Assembly: GCA_050084985.1 (NCBI GenBank)
Contig: JBITNC010000002.1
Span: 28,892,001-28,956,000 of the forward strand
From: Nageia nagi
Lineage: Eukaryota > Pinophyta
Reading direction: 5' to 3'
Length of the DNA: 64,000 nt
Part shown: piece after piece, positions 11,194-23,659 of the stretch
Position numbering within the stretch: position 1 is the stretch's first letter
Layout of the letters: the number at the start of each line of letters is the position of its first letter
Made by a program: the position numbers and the translations under genes
The notes under the pieces: model-generated
Database searches by the model: none
Told to the model about the DNA's origin: nothing
Seen by the model: only the letters and a program-made list of their open reading frames with translations

Positions 11194-11932
11194 TCGAAAC
11201 CAAATCAATGTAAATAGCATGAATATCAAATTTTCCATATCCCAAAAATGCTCTTGAAAATTTGTATTTTGATTGCATACGTGTACCCGTCTCTTTGTAG
11301 AAAAGTTGTAGCTGCTAAGTAGCTCCTAGAAGAGCGAGATCAGAAATTTTAGAAAATACCTAAGGTGATTGTAAATCAAAATGTAGATCTTGTTTATGAT
11401 TCATATTATGAGGAAAAATTGAAAGGCAACAATCAAGGTTCACTTAAGTTTTTCCTTTTTTAAATATTTTAGTTTTTCTTAAATTCTCTATTCGTAAACT
11501 AATTTGATGAACTATTTTATTAATTATGCATGTATAGATTCTAGCCCATGAAATAATTCAAGGAGAGGGTAGGAAAGTGTCCAGAAAACCTTGAGTAATA
11601 CTTGGGATAAGAATAAAATAAGATCCTAATATTTCCCAACATTCACGATACCCTAGCATTTAGTTTAGAATGAGTCTTTTGAATTCTACTTGAAGGAGGT
11701 ATGGTACCAAAGCATCAAGGATGAGAAAATAGGTAGCATCCTTCATCATATTGATCTCTTAACTGATATGAGTGTCATTCCCCAACATAAGGAGTGTGTT
11801 ATATGATAGTGTTAAGAGAATTGTATAGCCTTGCGATGTCAATTTAAGCTTTGGATATTCTAACTTATGTTAGTTTTTAAAGTTTAAGTTGATTATCAAT
11901 AACAAAATGCTTCTAACCATTCAACATGCTTA
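11194..11932. other. Spacer between the two repeat units, no gene seen
   Basis: No family resemblance found. A short run 11,530-11,800 is less AT-rich and might be old coding sequence, but no frame stays open. Confidence 0.35.
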
Positions 11933-12053
11933 CATTGTTATTATTTGTGATGAGCATCAAATGCAAGGAAGGAGAAGGTATCCTACATGCATGATCTATG
12001 TATCTTGATTAATGTTTTAATTTATATATGTTTAATTCTTTTAATGATTACAT
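11933..12053 (+). repeat. Repeat unit, copy B, left half
   Basis: Colinear with 10,999-11,120. It stops at the CACTA end; the right half resumes at 30,073. The last three bases, CAT, are the target duplication. Confidence 0.85.
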
Positions 12054-12255
12054 CGCTACTACATTTTACGTCATTTAATGCATCAAAAAAAAATTCTTTG
12101 ACGTTATGATGCTTTAAACGTCATGAATTCAAATTTTCATCAAAACATTTTTTGTATTTTTGACTCCTTTATTAATGCATTTTATATGTATTTTTTTACT
12201 CTTTAAGTGATGCATTTCTTGACTCTTTAATTGATGTTTAATCATGAAAATATTG
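12054..12255 (+). repeat. Left CACTA terminus and subterminal region
   Basis: The TIR is followed by repeated TGCATCAA, GACTC and ACGTCAT-type motifs in both orientations, such as TTTAATGCATC and TTGACTCTTTAATTGATG. The second base is G where the right end has A, so this terminus may be weakened. Confidence 0.8.
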
Positions 12256-12448
12256 ACCACCACAAGCATCTATATATAGTTTCACATTTTGAATGATTAC
12301 ATATATGGATTAATTGATTGAACATGTTCAACATGAAAATACAAATTTGAAGTAATCTACAAATTACAAAACATTCAAAAAAATATTATAATTCAAATTC
12401 ATATGCATGTCAACCTCAAACCACTAAAGATATCGACATATATAATGT

Positions 12449-13170
12449 TTAATTACTCAAATATACATGTAATATTTTAATCACCATTGTTATCATTTTC
12501 ATCAAGAAGATGTACAACATGTTTCCCTCTTGATCATAATCAATTACAAACAACATCTTTTCATCTAGTACATCTGGACAAAAAAATATTTGACTACAAT
12601 GTTGTGGTAAAACATATGGCTCTTTTTCTTGAGATAAATATTGTGTAGAGTCAATTGCATAATAACCACTAGGTATGTCATGCAATATTGATCTTCTGTT
12701 TACAAATCCTTCAAACCATTTACATTTGAATGATTTAAAATTCAATTGTATGATTTCTTGAATTTTTCCAACATATTGTATTTTTTCCTTCTATCAAGTT
12801 TGTATCTTTTGTACTTGCACAACATGCTTGATCAAAATCAACCATCACTCCACTGTCAAAGGTCATTTTATTAATATCTTTCTTTTTAGTTTTGAAGTGT
12901 TGATCATATGCCCACATTGTAGGAAAAGATATCAGTTGCACATATTTTTATGTAAATGTTATATTGGTGCAAGTAGTACATATATTAATAAATATATATC
13001 ATAAAAAAATTAAACTTAGGTCCATAAGAATTAATGAATAATTACCTCATAATTACATTGTGCTGGAATTGTACTTCTTTTACTTTCATACATTTCAATC
13101 CAATCTTTACAACATTCCATATTCATCATGATAAAATAGTTTATAGATTCATATATGTCATGATCTATAA
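12449..13170 (-). pseudogene. TNP2-like CACTA transposase, C-terminal (DUF4216) remnant
   Basis: Minus-strand passages run from NMECCKDWIEMYESK near 13,120, through LISFPTMWAYDQHF, GVMVDFDQACCASTKDTNL and FKSFKCKWFEGF to HDIPSGYYAIDSTQYLS, EPYVLPQHCSQIFFCPD and LFVIDYDQEGN. This order is the DUF4216-like tail of plant TNP2 transposases (..Y+G....I.EL.y....+.lFkC.WFd....g......f........y....pFvla.qa.QVfYv.D). Two adjacent frames are needed. The catalytic Transposase_21 core that should lie upstream, at higher coordinates, is replaced by repeat arrays. A parallel, longer copy is at 42,240-50,080. Confidence 0.85.
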
Positions 13171-13489
13171 TTTTTTGAATACATAAAATGAATTTGTTAG
13201 TAATTATTAATTAAATAAGGTCAAAATTGCATGTACATGGTACTTATTATAAATTACTATTATCTAAAATGTAGTTATAAGTACCTTTATTAAGAGCATA
13301 TGATCTCTCGTTTGTTTCTAAAACCTCCCCTTCTAATTTATCATTATCTTTGTTGCTTGTAACCATATCATTGGAACTAAATCATGAATTTGATATAGAA
13401 ACCTACTTACATAAAATAAGACTATTACATAATATATCCCTCACACATAGATCCTTCTGGTCTTGACTTTCGTCTAATAATATGATGCA
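13171..13489. other. Spacer upstream of the TNP2 remnant
   Basis: AT-rich; a few TNP2-like codons may continue on the minus strand but none could be assigned. Confidence 0.3.
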
Positions 13490-14130
13490 AGGTTTAGGGT
13501 TAAGGGTTTATGGTTTATGATGTAAGGTTTAGGGTTTATGATGTAGGGTTTAGAGTTTACGATGAAGGGTTTAGGATTTAGGGTTTATGATGAAGCATTT
13601 AAGGTTTAGGATGTAGGTTTTAGGGTTTAAGATGTAGGGTTTAGGGTTTATGATGCAAGGTTTAGGGTTTATTATGTAGGGTTTAAGGTTTAGGATGTAG
13701 GGTTTAGGGTTTATGATGCAAGGTTTAGGATTTAGGGTTTATGATGAAGGGTTTAGGGTTTAAGATGTAGGGTTTAGGAAGTAGGATTTAGGGTTTATGA
13801 TGCAGGATTTAGGGTTTATGATGTAGGGTTTAGGGTTTACAATTCAATCTTTAGGGTTTAGGGTTTATGATGCAAGGTTTAGGGTTTAGTATGTAGGATA
13901 TAGGGTTTAGTATGAAGGGTTTAGGGTTTATAATGAAGGGTTTAGGATTTAGGATGTAGGGTATATGATGTAAGGTTTATGATGTAGGGTTTAGGGTTTA
14001 TGATGAAGGGTTTAAGATGTAGGGTTTAGGATTTGTGATGTAGGCTTTATGATGAAGGGTTTAGTGTTTAGGGTTTAGGGTTTAGTATGTAGGGTTTGAT
14101 GTTTATGATGAAGGGTTTAGGATTTAAGAT
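13490..14130 (+). repeat. Degenerate telomere-like TTTAGGG array
   Basis: Dozens of GGTTTAGGGTTTA units broken by ATGATGTA or ATGATGAAG insertions give a higher-order period near 20-30 bp. The core heptamer TTTAGGG is the Arabidopsis-type plant telomere repeat. The array lies inside a transposon rather than at a chromosome end. Confidence 0.85.
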
Positions 14131-14392
14131 TTGAACAACCTATATTTCTACTTAAGAAAATATAATATTTATCTTTTTTTACATCTTTACAAATATACAT
14201 CAAATAATCTATATGCCTAATTACTTTATCATGCAATTTGATATGATTATCTTTTTTACAGCTTCATAAATTGATTAAATCTTATTAATGTGAGCGATGT
14301 GAAGATTATAATTAAAGTTTTTAATCTTCCTAAAATGTATACTAGTCAAGTGTTAAAATAAGGTGTGCTGGTAAAACTATAAGCTGGGTTTA
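14131..14392. other. AT-rich spacer
   Basis: Nothing recognisable between the telomere-like array and the direct repeat. Confidence 0.4.
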
Positions 14393-14510
14393 CCATATCT
14401 TGCCAACAAGTCACATAATGGTATATTGGAAGTGATCATTACAACTCTACCTCCACCATCAACAATCTAACCCTTGCCTAATCGACATGGGCTCCATGCT
14501 CAATATGATA
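14393..14510 (+). repeat. Direct repeat, copy 1
   Basis: Begins CATATCTTGCCAACAAGTCA and reads through a block (TCATTACAACTCTACCTCCACC) also found at 15,209-15,322 with few changes. Just downstream a less AT-rich stretch (14,470-14,700) could be a remnant of a retroelement protease; this is weak. Confidence 0.8.
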
Positions 14511-14889
14511 GCTAAAAAAGCTTCCTAGGGCTAAGTCTTGGCATGGTGACTAAATGTGTCCCCATTTTGCAATGGGGTACCATGAATGTCCTTGGGCGAG
14601 TAGTTAATGGCTTACCAAGAGTATCAACCCTCAATGACGTAACCAATGGACTGATTAACCCATTGGTGTTTCCCATGCAACTCTCATCTCCCTTATTTAT
14701 AGTTGTTTGATGAAAAGTAACAACTCATATCCTAAGGGAAGACTACCTTGGTGATCAAATCCAAGTGTAGCTTACTCTATGGCTCGATAATTATGGTGGT
14801 GGAAGCTTAAGAAAATTAGAATCAATGGTTGGTCATCACCTCCAACTCATTGATGTTCATTTTAAAGGCATCATGCATACGCATCTAAG

Positions 14890-15620
14890 AAAAAAAAAAC
14901 TATATTAACATTGCACTAACATTAACATAGCATTAACACTAACATCATATTAACTATATTAACATAACATTAACATCTAGTTATCTAAATTAGCATGCCA
15001 TTAACATTGAATGAACACTAACATCACATTAACTATAATAACACAACATTAGCATCACATTAACTCTATTAACATCACATTAACTCTATTAACATATTAT
15101 TAACATAACATCACATCACATTAACATTAACAATAGCATAAAATTAAAATAATATGAACATAAGAATAATATCGAATTGCATCTCTTAAAACTTGTGTAT
15201 AACATCACCATAACTTGCCAACAAGTCACATAATGGTATATTGGAAGTGGTCATTACAACTCTACCTCCACCGTCAATAATCTAACCCTTGTCTAATTGA
15301 TGTGATCTTCAAGCTCAATAATATTAACATTAAAATTAACTTATAGCATTGACATTACCATAACATTATCATTGATATAACATTAACATACCATTACCAT
15401 TAACATTGACATTAACAATCTGACATTGATGTATAGCATTCACATTGATGTAATATTAAGTGTCATATAACATTAACATACACATGATGTAACATATTTG
15501 AAACTCATAACATCAAATCCTAATCCAAAGACCATGACTTGACTCATAACCTTAACATTATCAATGTACATATTAACATAAGTACATTAACATTAACAAA
15601 ACATTAATGATATCATAATA
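14890..15620 (+). repeat. ACATTA-type simple-repeat tract
   Basis: Irregular tandem units of AACATTAACATCACATTAAC and similar make up most of this stretch. Copy 2 of the direct repeat (15,209-15,322) is embedded in it. It is a low-complexity expansion, not a gene. Confidence 0.8.
15209..15322 (+). repeat. Direct repeat, copy 2
   Basis: Partner of 14,393-14,510, about 816 bp downstream, in the same direction. Confidence 0.8.
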
Positions 15621-16499
15621 TTAAAATTAAAATTTTATTAATTTAATAGTATTTATAATTTAATTTTTTTACAAATAAATCTAATATTTAAAAGTAAATA
15701 TTTATGAATTTAATCTAATAATTAATTTAATATTTAAAAGTAAATATTTTTAAAATTATTTAATTTTTTAATTTTTTTAAAATATATTTAATGTTTTAAA
15801 TTTATATAATGTTATTTTTTAATTTTTTTTTAAATTTAATGAGCACAAAATGATGTACTGCTTAAATCATTGATGCATAAAAAAATGTGTCAAGTAGACC
15901 ATGCAATTAAAAAAACAAAAGGGCATATACCCCGCGTGCCCCACTAATCATTTTCTCAATCGAATATCACGAGAGGGATAGGGCAGAGTGTTTTATCACG
16001 GAAGAGGGGGCATAAGGATCAGATTTGGATAAAATTTGACTATTTTCCATTAGATCCAAGGTCAAATTTGTCATATCCATAACTAGATTCAAAGTATACT
16101 AAATTCAAGTTTTTCCTTTCTAAAGCATGCATTTAACATTTTTTTAATAGAGATAGAATATTTTTGCATGCATGTGATATTTTAAATATGAAATTTGAAA
16201 AAATACATAAAAAAAACCTCAACAAATTGAACAAAACAAAAAACCCTAAGTCTTTCGAACATGAAAACCCTAGAATATAGATAAAAAAGTTAGGGTTTAC
16301 AAAATTAAACCTAGGGTTTGGAGAAAAACTAAATCTTATAAAATTAATTTTAGGCAAAAACAACATCTTATAAAATTAATTTTAGATTTGAGATAACAAT
16401 TCCAAAATTTACAAATTAGGATTTAATTTTGTTAAATTCATAAAAAAAATACAAAAACATACCAAGAAATCCATAGCTCCTTTTTTTTGTTATATGAAA
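15621..16499. other. AT-rich spacer with a short GC-richer patch
   Basis: Mostly A and T runs. A patch at 15,920-16,010 (containing CCCCGCGTGCCCCAC) is richer in G and C. No coding remnant recognised. Confidence 0.4.
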
Positions 16500-18190
16500 A
16501 TGACCATATGATCTCCAATTTGTAAAAAGTAGGATTAATTTTTGTAGAAAAGTAGGGTAAAGTTTTGAAAAAATTTAGGGTTGAATTTTGTAAAAAAATT
16601 AAAGTTAATTTTAACTTAAAATGTAGGGTAAATTTTTATTAAAATTTAGGGTTAATTTTGACTTAAAATTTAATGTTAATTTTTTAAAAAAAAACTAGTT
16701 TATTTTTTGTAAAAAATTAGGGTTATTTTTGTAAAAACTTTAGGGTTAATTTTCGTAAAAAATTAGGGTTAATTTTTGTAAAAAAATAAGGTTAATTTTT
16801 GTACAAATTACGATTAATATTTATAAAAAATAGGCTTAATTTTTGTAAAATTAAGGGTTAATTTTTATAGAATAAAGAATAATTTTTTGTAAAAATTTAG
16901 GGTTAAATTTTAAGTGCTAGGTGTTTGGTTTACGATTAAATTTTATTAAAATTTAGGGTTAAATTTAACTTAAAATTATAATGTTAATTTTTGTAAAAAA
17001 AAGTAGGTTATTTTATTGTTAAAAATTAGGGTTATATTTCGTAAAAAATTTAGAGTTACTTTTCGTAAAAGTCAAGGGTTAAATTTTAAGTGTTAGGTGT
17101 ATGGGTTACGGTTAAATTTTATTAAAATTTAAAGTTAATTTTGACTAAAAATTTAATGTTAATTTTTGTAAAAAAATCAGGTTTTTTTTTTGTAAAAAAT
17201 TAGGGTTATTTTTTGTAAAATTTTAGGGTTAATTTTGATTTTAAAATTTATGGTTAATTTTTGTAAAAAATTAGGGTTAATTTTCCTAAAAAAAGGATTA
17301 ATTTTTGTAAAAAATATTGGTTAATTTTTTATCAAAAAATTAGGGATAATTAGGGTAAAAAAATAGGATTAATTTTGTAAAACTTTAGGGCTAAATTTTA
17401 GGTGTTAGTTACGATTGAATTTTTTTAAATTTAGGGTTAATTTTGATTATAAATTTAATATTAATTTATGTAAAATTTTAGGGTTAATTTTTTATTTTAA
17501 AATTTAGGGATAATTTTTGTGAAAAATTAAGATTTTTTTTAAAACTAAGGTTATTTTTAACTTAAAATTTAGGGATAAATTTTGTAACAAATTATTATTA
17601 ATTTACGGTTAATTTTGACTTAAAATTTAATGTTAATTTTTTGTAAAAAAATCAATTTATTTTTTTGTAAAAAATTAGGGTTAATTTTTGTAAATTTTAG
17701 GGTTAATTTTGATTTTAAAATTTATGGTTAATTTTTGTAAAAAATTAGGATTAATTTTCGTAAAAAAATTAGGGTTTATTTTCATAGAAATTAAGGATTA
17801 GTTTTTATAAAAAAATATTGGTTAATTTTTGTAAAAAAATTAGGGTAAAAAAGTAGGATTAATTTTTGTAAAACTTTAGGGATAAATTTTAGGTGTTAGG
17901 TGTTTTGGGTTACAGTTAAATTTTATTAAAATTTAGGCTTAATTTTGATTATAAATTTAATGTTAATTTATGTAAAATTTTAGGGTTAATTTTTTATTTT
18001 AAAATTTAGGGTTAATTTTTGTAGAAAATTAGGATTTTTTTTAAACTAAGGTTATTTTTAACTTAAAATTTACAAATAATTTTTTTAACAAATTATGATT
18101 AATTTTTGTAAAAATTTAAAGTTAAATTTTAGGTGTTAGGTGTTTGGTTTACAATTTAAAATTTAGGGTAAATTTTTGTAAAAAACTTAG
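16500..18190 (+). repeat. TTAGGGTTAATTTTTGTAAAA minisatellite
   Basis: A long degenerate array with a unit of about 20-23 bp (TTAGGGTTAATTTTTGTAAA). It includes a longer sub-period carrying GGTGTTAGGTGTTTGGGTTAC (near 16,915, 17,090, 17,395, 17,890 and 18,130), so a higher-order repeat of several hundred bases is present. The TTAGGG core suggests an origin from telomere-like sequence fused to AT-rich DNA. Confidence 0.9.
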
Positions 18191-18194
18191 GGAT

Positions 18195-18775
18195 AACACT
18201 AACATCATGTTGTATAAAGGTTTAGGTTAGGGTTAGGGTTGCGGTATAAATTTTTAGGTTAGGGTATAAAAATTTAGGTTGGGTTTAGGTTAGGGTTTAA
18301 GGGTTTATGTTAGGGTTTAAGGGTTAGGATTTCAATTAGAAATCAAGGTTTAAGGGTTATGGTTAGGAATTAAAGGTAAGTGTTAGGATTTAAAGAATAT
18401 GGTTAGGATTTATTAAGGATTATGATTAGGATTTTAAGGGTTAGGGGTTGGGGTTAGAGTTTAAGAGTTTAGGTTTGACTTAGGGGTTACAGTTTAAGGG
18501 TTAGAGTTTTAGGTTTGAGTTGAGGGTTTAGGATTTAACCCTAATTTCTAGAGTTGAGGGTTGTGGTACCCAATTTTGTTAAGGGTTGCAGAATGTTAAG
18601 GGTTAGGGATTTGGGTTTGGGTTAGGGTTTAAGGGTTTATGTTAGCAGTTTGGGTTTGAGTTCAATGTTAGGTTTGAATTAGGGGTTACGGTTTAAGGGT
18701 TAGTGGTTTAGGTTTGAGTTGAGGGTTTAAGATTTAAATTAAGATTTAAAGTTTAAGGTTTGGGTTACCCATAAA
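18195..18775 (+). repeat. Second telomere-like array
   Basis: Units of TTAGGGTTTAAGGGTTTA, GGTTAGGGTTAGGG and close variants. It directly continues the previous array and ends shortly before the Transposase_24 gene. Confidence 0.85.
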
Positions 18776-18979
18776 CATTGTTGTAACTAATTGACATAAC
18801 TTAAAATAATAAAGGACAACATCCTAAATTTCTTCCATTGTATTCATATTGCAATGTGTCTCAATGATAACCTTTATAAATTTAATATTGGCATACTATT
18901 TGAGGTTTATTAAATTGAATAGTTTTAAATTTTTTATACTAATAATATTTTTTGTTATTAACTTTATTTAGTGATTATC

Positions 18980-20119
18980 ATGGCCGACGATAGGAGGGGA
19001 AAGAAGCCAAAACCTCCAAATTCAACTGCAAGCAAGAAGGGTTTTGTAAGTATTTATTTATGAATGTGATTTATTCAATTTTTATGTTATAATATTCATT
19101 TCAATTGAAAAAATTAACTTTATTTTTTTTACCTTTTTAATAGAATAAGGTGGTGGCCAAACTATATAAAATGGCCATGCAATGGACGCAAAGGACTAAT
19201 ATTGATAGATAAATTGATAAACAAATGGGCATTGGGCCTTCATCTACTAGGCCTGCAAGTGGCATAGATCGACCATCATTGATGGACTCATCATCGGATG
19301 GTAACATTACTTATTTTTTTAAATTTAAAAAATTGATTGAAGTTACATTTTATTAATTAAATGTTACATTCAATGTAAAAATCTAAGTAATATGGTAATT
19401 GCAGATCAATCAATCAATATGGAGATAGTATTTACAACATGCAAGGGCACTAATGACATTGAGCTTAAGGTGGATAAGAAGGGTGTTGTAATTAAATATC
19501 ATAATGATAAGAATTGATTTTAATATATATATATATATATAAGAATTTACTAATGTTATTAAATTCTCTTTAGAGCATTTTTTTATGATACTCTTAGAAA
19601 ATGCACTTTCCACCAATTTGATCCCACCATAGATATTGAGTGGAAAAATAAAATGAAACATGTATATATATAATTTATATGCTTAATTTTATACTTAATT
19701 TTTTTATAGATTAATATTGATAGTACATTTTACGTATTTTTTAATTCATTTTCTAAAAAATTATGTATTTTGCATCAAAACAAAGGGTCATAAATATCTT
19801 GAAAAGAGAATTTGGTGATGCATGGAGGTCAAAATGGGCATTGCAACATATGGGCAAGAATTTGAATTGGAGGAGAGATAAAATAAGGAATAAAATAAAA
19901 AAAACTTCTTAAAAATCAATGAAAAAGAAGTAAGCCTACAGATGTTGACAAGAAGGTGTGGAAGAGCCTGATGAAGAAAGTGGAGGAGGAGGAAGCACGT
20001 AGAGAATCCATTGTTGAACTATCGCAGTTTGAAAAAGCCATGCATGCCTGATACAGCACATCTTCAATGGCATATACCCATAAGTTAGGCAAAGAAAAGT
20101 AGGGATTGAAACAAGATAT
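18980..20119 (+). pseudogene. CACTA Transposase_24-type gene, 5' exons (interrupted)
   Basis: An ATG at 18,980 opens MADDRRGKKPKPPNSTASKK. Plausible splice sites follow: exon end 19,045 before GTAAGT, acceptor at 19,143, donor at 19,301, acceptor at 19,404. Later exons carry ILKREFGDAWRSKW, PTDVDKKVWKSLMKKVEEEE and KLGKEK, then LKQDM at the last donor (20,120). This layout, with a W..l... motif, then a H.lG.k... block and E..y..yGr.P...E+f, is that of the Ptta/En/Spm Transposase_24 family, the TnpA-like partner of TNP2. It probably binds subterminal repeats. Stops (TAA, TAG) stand at several Gln positions. The next exon (28,866) is separated by a Copia element in the intron. Confidence 0.8.
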
Positions 20120-20163
20120 GTAAGTATTTTATTTCGTGTGAATAATTATATAATTAAATTATG

Positions 20164-20662
20164 TGTTGGAATGTATAATACATTATTGTAAAGGTTCGTA
20201 TTAATCCTCTTTATAAATTCACTAATACTTAAGGGTATCATTAGACACCTTAAGTATTTAAATGAATATGATAATGTAACTTGTCCTACACTCCATGTTA
20301 TGAGCATGCCCTTTAGATAAAATGGAGTTGCATATCATGCCTTTATACATTGGGTAAAAGGGTGATTCAAAGGGGAATTTTGGCCTATAAATAGAAGGCC
20401 CCCTATTTGTGATTACACACCAATTTGTGAAGTAAAGTTATGCTAGATGATAGTGTTTAGGAGATGAGAATAGGAGAATTGTAAGAGTTCATATTTGTGA
20501 AAAAGTGAGATCTAGTTAGTGGATGTACTCCTAGTTGGAGGAACCATTTATATCTTGAGTAATCTTTGTGAGATTGATTTGTAAGTTTGTTAGATGTGTT
20601 TTGTGAGCTTTCATGTGATCTTGGGAGTTTAGAGTTATTTATGTTATATAGCAACTCCTTCA
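20164..20662 (+). repeat. 5' LTR of Copia
   Basis: 499 bp, TGTTGGAATGTATAATAC to CAACTCCTTCA. It contains CCTATAAATAGAAGG (20,385-20,399), a good TATA box about 280 bp before the LTR end, which should drive transcription of the element. Confidence 0.93.
20384..20399 (+). promoter_or_regulatory. LTR TATA box
   Basis: CCTATAAATAGAAGG is conserved in all plus-strand LTR copies of this family (28,546 and 63,547; CCTATAAATAGAGGG near 53,263). Conservation amid divergence supports a promoter role. Confidence 0.75.
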
Positions 20663-20678
20663 TTCGGTATTAGAGCTT
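20663..20678 (+). other. Primer binding site, mutated
   Basis: TTCGGTATTAGAGC matches TTTGGTATCAGAGC at 63,819 apart from two changes. It is the tRNA-iMet type. Confidence 0.85.
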
Positions 20679-23659
20679 AGTGTGGAAGCTCTTCTTCAAC
20701 ATCTTGGTGATCCTTCTTCATTCCTCATCTTACACTCCATTGGTGAGGTAAAACTAAGAGAAGGTATAAATTTCTTCCTCCTTAATTATTTTATGGATTA
20801 TTGCATTATGCTGCTAACGTATTACTTGCTATGTGTTAGTCATTTTAAATATATATATATATATATATATATATGACTAACAAAGTTGCAATTTTTTTAC
20901 TAACCCTCTATGTTACTTGCAATTTTTTAATTGCTACAATGTTTAAAAAAAAAGGTTAGTGTACAAAAATTGCATTTTTTTTATATAATTTTTTTCCAAA
21001 AATAAGTATATATGTTACATATTATTGCTAAATTATTACTAACACTATTTTGTTAGATGCAATTTTTTTTGCTTAAAATAGCAATAATATGCTATAGTTA
21101 AATTTACTTTTTTACTTTCCTATTACACAAATTCAAGTGTAAAATATAATGAAAGGAATTATTTTTTTCTACTACATTTTTTTGCATTGTTTGCATTTCA
21201 ATAAAAAAAGGAGGAAGTTTATATTAAAAAAAAGGGGAAAAGTTTTTTTTTAGATAATTCAATCTATATTAAAAATATATTTAATCTGCTAAAATATTTT
21301 AAAATTTATTTTAAATATTTTATTTTGAAAATAATATTTTATTTCTTCAATGTTTTTTTTCAAAGGGGGGAGGTCGACTGCTACTGGCCAACCAAACCCC
21401 ACCCCTCTCTCCACTCAAGTGATGAAAACAATGGAAGTATACTATCGTTTCTTTTATGGCCACCCTCTCAATGTGGAACTCTTCTCCTCGCAACCCTCAT
21501 TGTGTCGTTGCTAGACCTGGCACTAGTGGCTTCTCCACCTACATACTATTCCACCCTTACATCCACTTTAACCCTCATAGCATGATTGGTAAATGGCCCT
21601 TGTGACCTGTTATTTTCTTTCTCTCATAGTAGGATTGGTAAATGGCCCTCATGACCTATTATTTCCTTTCTCCCATAGCATGATTAGTAAATGGCCCTCA
21701 TGACCTATTATTTTCTTTCTCTTGTAGCATGACTGGTAAATAGCTCTTGCAGCTTGGTAAATGGCCCACACCAAATGTTGCTTAACCCCTCAATCTATCC
21801 TATGAAAGGGGACCCTTCACTTGTCGCTCACGATCGACCTCACCTCCTCCCTTTCATTGTGGACTTATCATTCATGTGCTCTTCTTTTTTTTCTATGATG
21901 TTTTATCTTTATGCGATCCCCATCTTCATTCCCTTTAGTTTAATGAGCCCATTTCTATATTTGGTCAGGTCCATTTATTTCTTTCTCTACTTCATGCTTT
22001 CTCATTATATTTAACAGGGAGGCCCTTCTTATCTTTTTTTTTTACACCTACTAGCATTAATTTTGCTTTTTTTAAAAAAGGGGACTCCCTTAGTGTGGAG
22101 TAAAAGGTTAAAATGGAATTAAATGCACTTACATAGAGTGTAGATCTCCTCTGTTCATTTAATTCTTGCATGAATAATAGGTAGCACATGATAACTTTTT
22201 AACCTTGAGATGGCAATTTTTTTAATTTAAGTACTTATTAAAAGTAATAGCTTAGGAGTTTTTTTTTTGGGTAAATACTTCTAAGTATGGCAATTTACTT
22301 AGGCAATAAAATATTAGTGTAAACATGGTAATTTTTTACCTAAGTATCTTTTGATAATTTCATGTTGCCTAAAATTTTAAAGGGAGGAATCTTTTTTTAA
22401 AAAATGAGCCATGCTATTTGTTAAGTAAAAGGAAATTTTTTTACTTAAAAAAATATATAAATAAAGATGGATGCATACTTGGAAGTTTTTTTTTAGCATT
22501 TAATTTTTTTTCCTTAGTTATATTTCTAAGGTAAAACTAATATACTATCTTTAGGGGATAGATTTTTTTAAGTAAAAGAGGGTGAGTTTGTATAAACTTT
22601 ACTTAAAATATTTATCTAGATATTGCATGCTTATTACTTATTTTTTTTTAATTTATAATGCATGCTTAGTACTTAAAATTTTTAATGATGCATGTTTTAC
22701 ATAAATTTGTTAAGTTAAATGATGCATGCTTCCTACCTTTCAAGTTAAAAGATGCATACTACTTATTTCTTTAAGTTAATGATGCATACTTTTTTAAGTT
22801 ATGGGATTGGTGCATGCCAATTTTTTTTATGCAAGAATGGACTTGTGCAAAATTAGGAATGATATAAATATGTCTTTTAGGGGTTGGTAAACAAAACCCA
22901 TTGGACACTTAGATTTCAAATTTTGAATGGATGATGGTTTACTTATGCTCTTTTTTTTCATGTTTTATATTTTGCTTTATTTGCTTATGCAAACAAAATC
23001 ATAAACATTGAAATGAGCAACTCCTTAAAATGAACACATCCACATGAACATTTCGCAACATGACTTGTTTGAGGAGCCATGAGGCAAGGATAGGAAGACT
23101 AGAGCCTTTATGTTTAACGATCCAAATGGTAAAAAGTCTATGCTTATCAATGCCCCTAAGTCCTCTGTTGGTCTAGATATAACTCCAATAGGTGGATAGG
23201 CATGTGTGTAGTGATACCACATGTTCGCACGTCCATTCAAGGATTAACCTAATAACCTAGAAGGACAACTTGAAACCTAATCAAGATTAATAATTTGGCC
23301 AATCCAATATATGTCATAACTTTGAAAAATAATAGGTACTCTTTGTGAGAGTATAATATTGCCCAAGGCAAATTGGTTGAGGATTGGTAGTACCTAGGCT
23401 CCACCTTACGGGAATCCAAGTGAAGGTCTAATTTTAGATAAGAAAACAAACCTCAAAAATGTCACTCTACATCTATGATTCTTGGTATTTGGATACATGG
23501 GATGTATATTTGAGTTGTAAAACATTTGCACTAGTGAATCAAATCAAGCATATTTTAGTTGTTTAAATATAACATGTATTACTTACTTGGTTAAAACTTA
23601 ACATATAATGTTGTTTATTGAATCACATGCTTATTATTTTTTACATTCTTGTGTAGCAA
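20679..23659 (+). other. Long Copia leader, no gene seen
   Basis: About 3 kb of untranslated leader. It starts with a short conserved tract (GTGAGGTAAAACTAAGAGAAGG; compare 53,598 and 63,930), then A/T homopolymers and a GC-richer island at 21,361-21,580. A tandem repeat, many GATGCATGCTT-type units (22,620-22,800) and finally the gag start follow. The open frames at 21,325 and 21,754 have no family resemblance. Part of this may be a foreign insertion. Confidence 0.6.
21580..21770 (+). repeat. About 62 bp tandem repeat in the leader
   Basis: Three to four copies of a unit built on GATTGGTAAATGGCCCTCATG followed by ACCTATTATTTTCTTTCTC and CATAGCAT. Copies differ by a few bases. Confidence 0.85.

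Noticed and set aside
14470-14700. Retroelement aspartic protease remnant
   Set aside because: A few residues (DMGSMLNMI, VLGRVVNGL) are suggestive but no neighbouring domain was found, so it was not called.
13490-18775. True chromosome end
   Set aside because: The telomere-like units are degenerate, broken by other sequence, and followed on both sides by transposon DNA, so this is interstitial.
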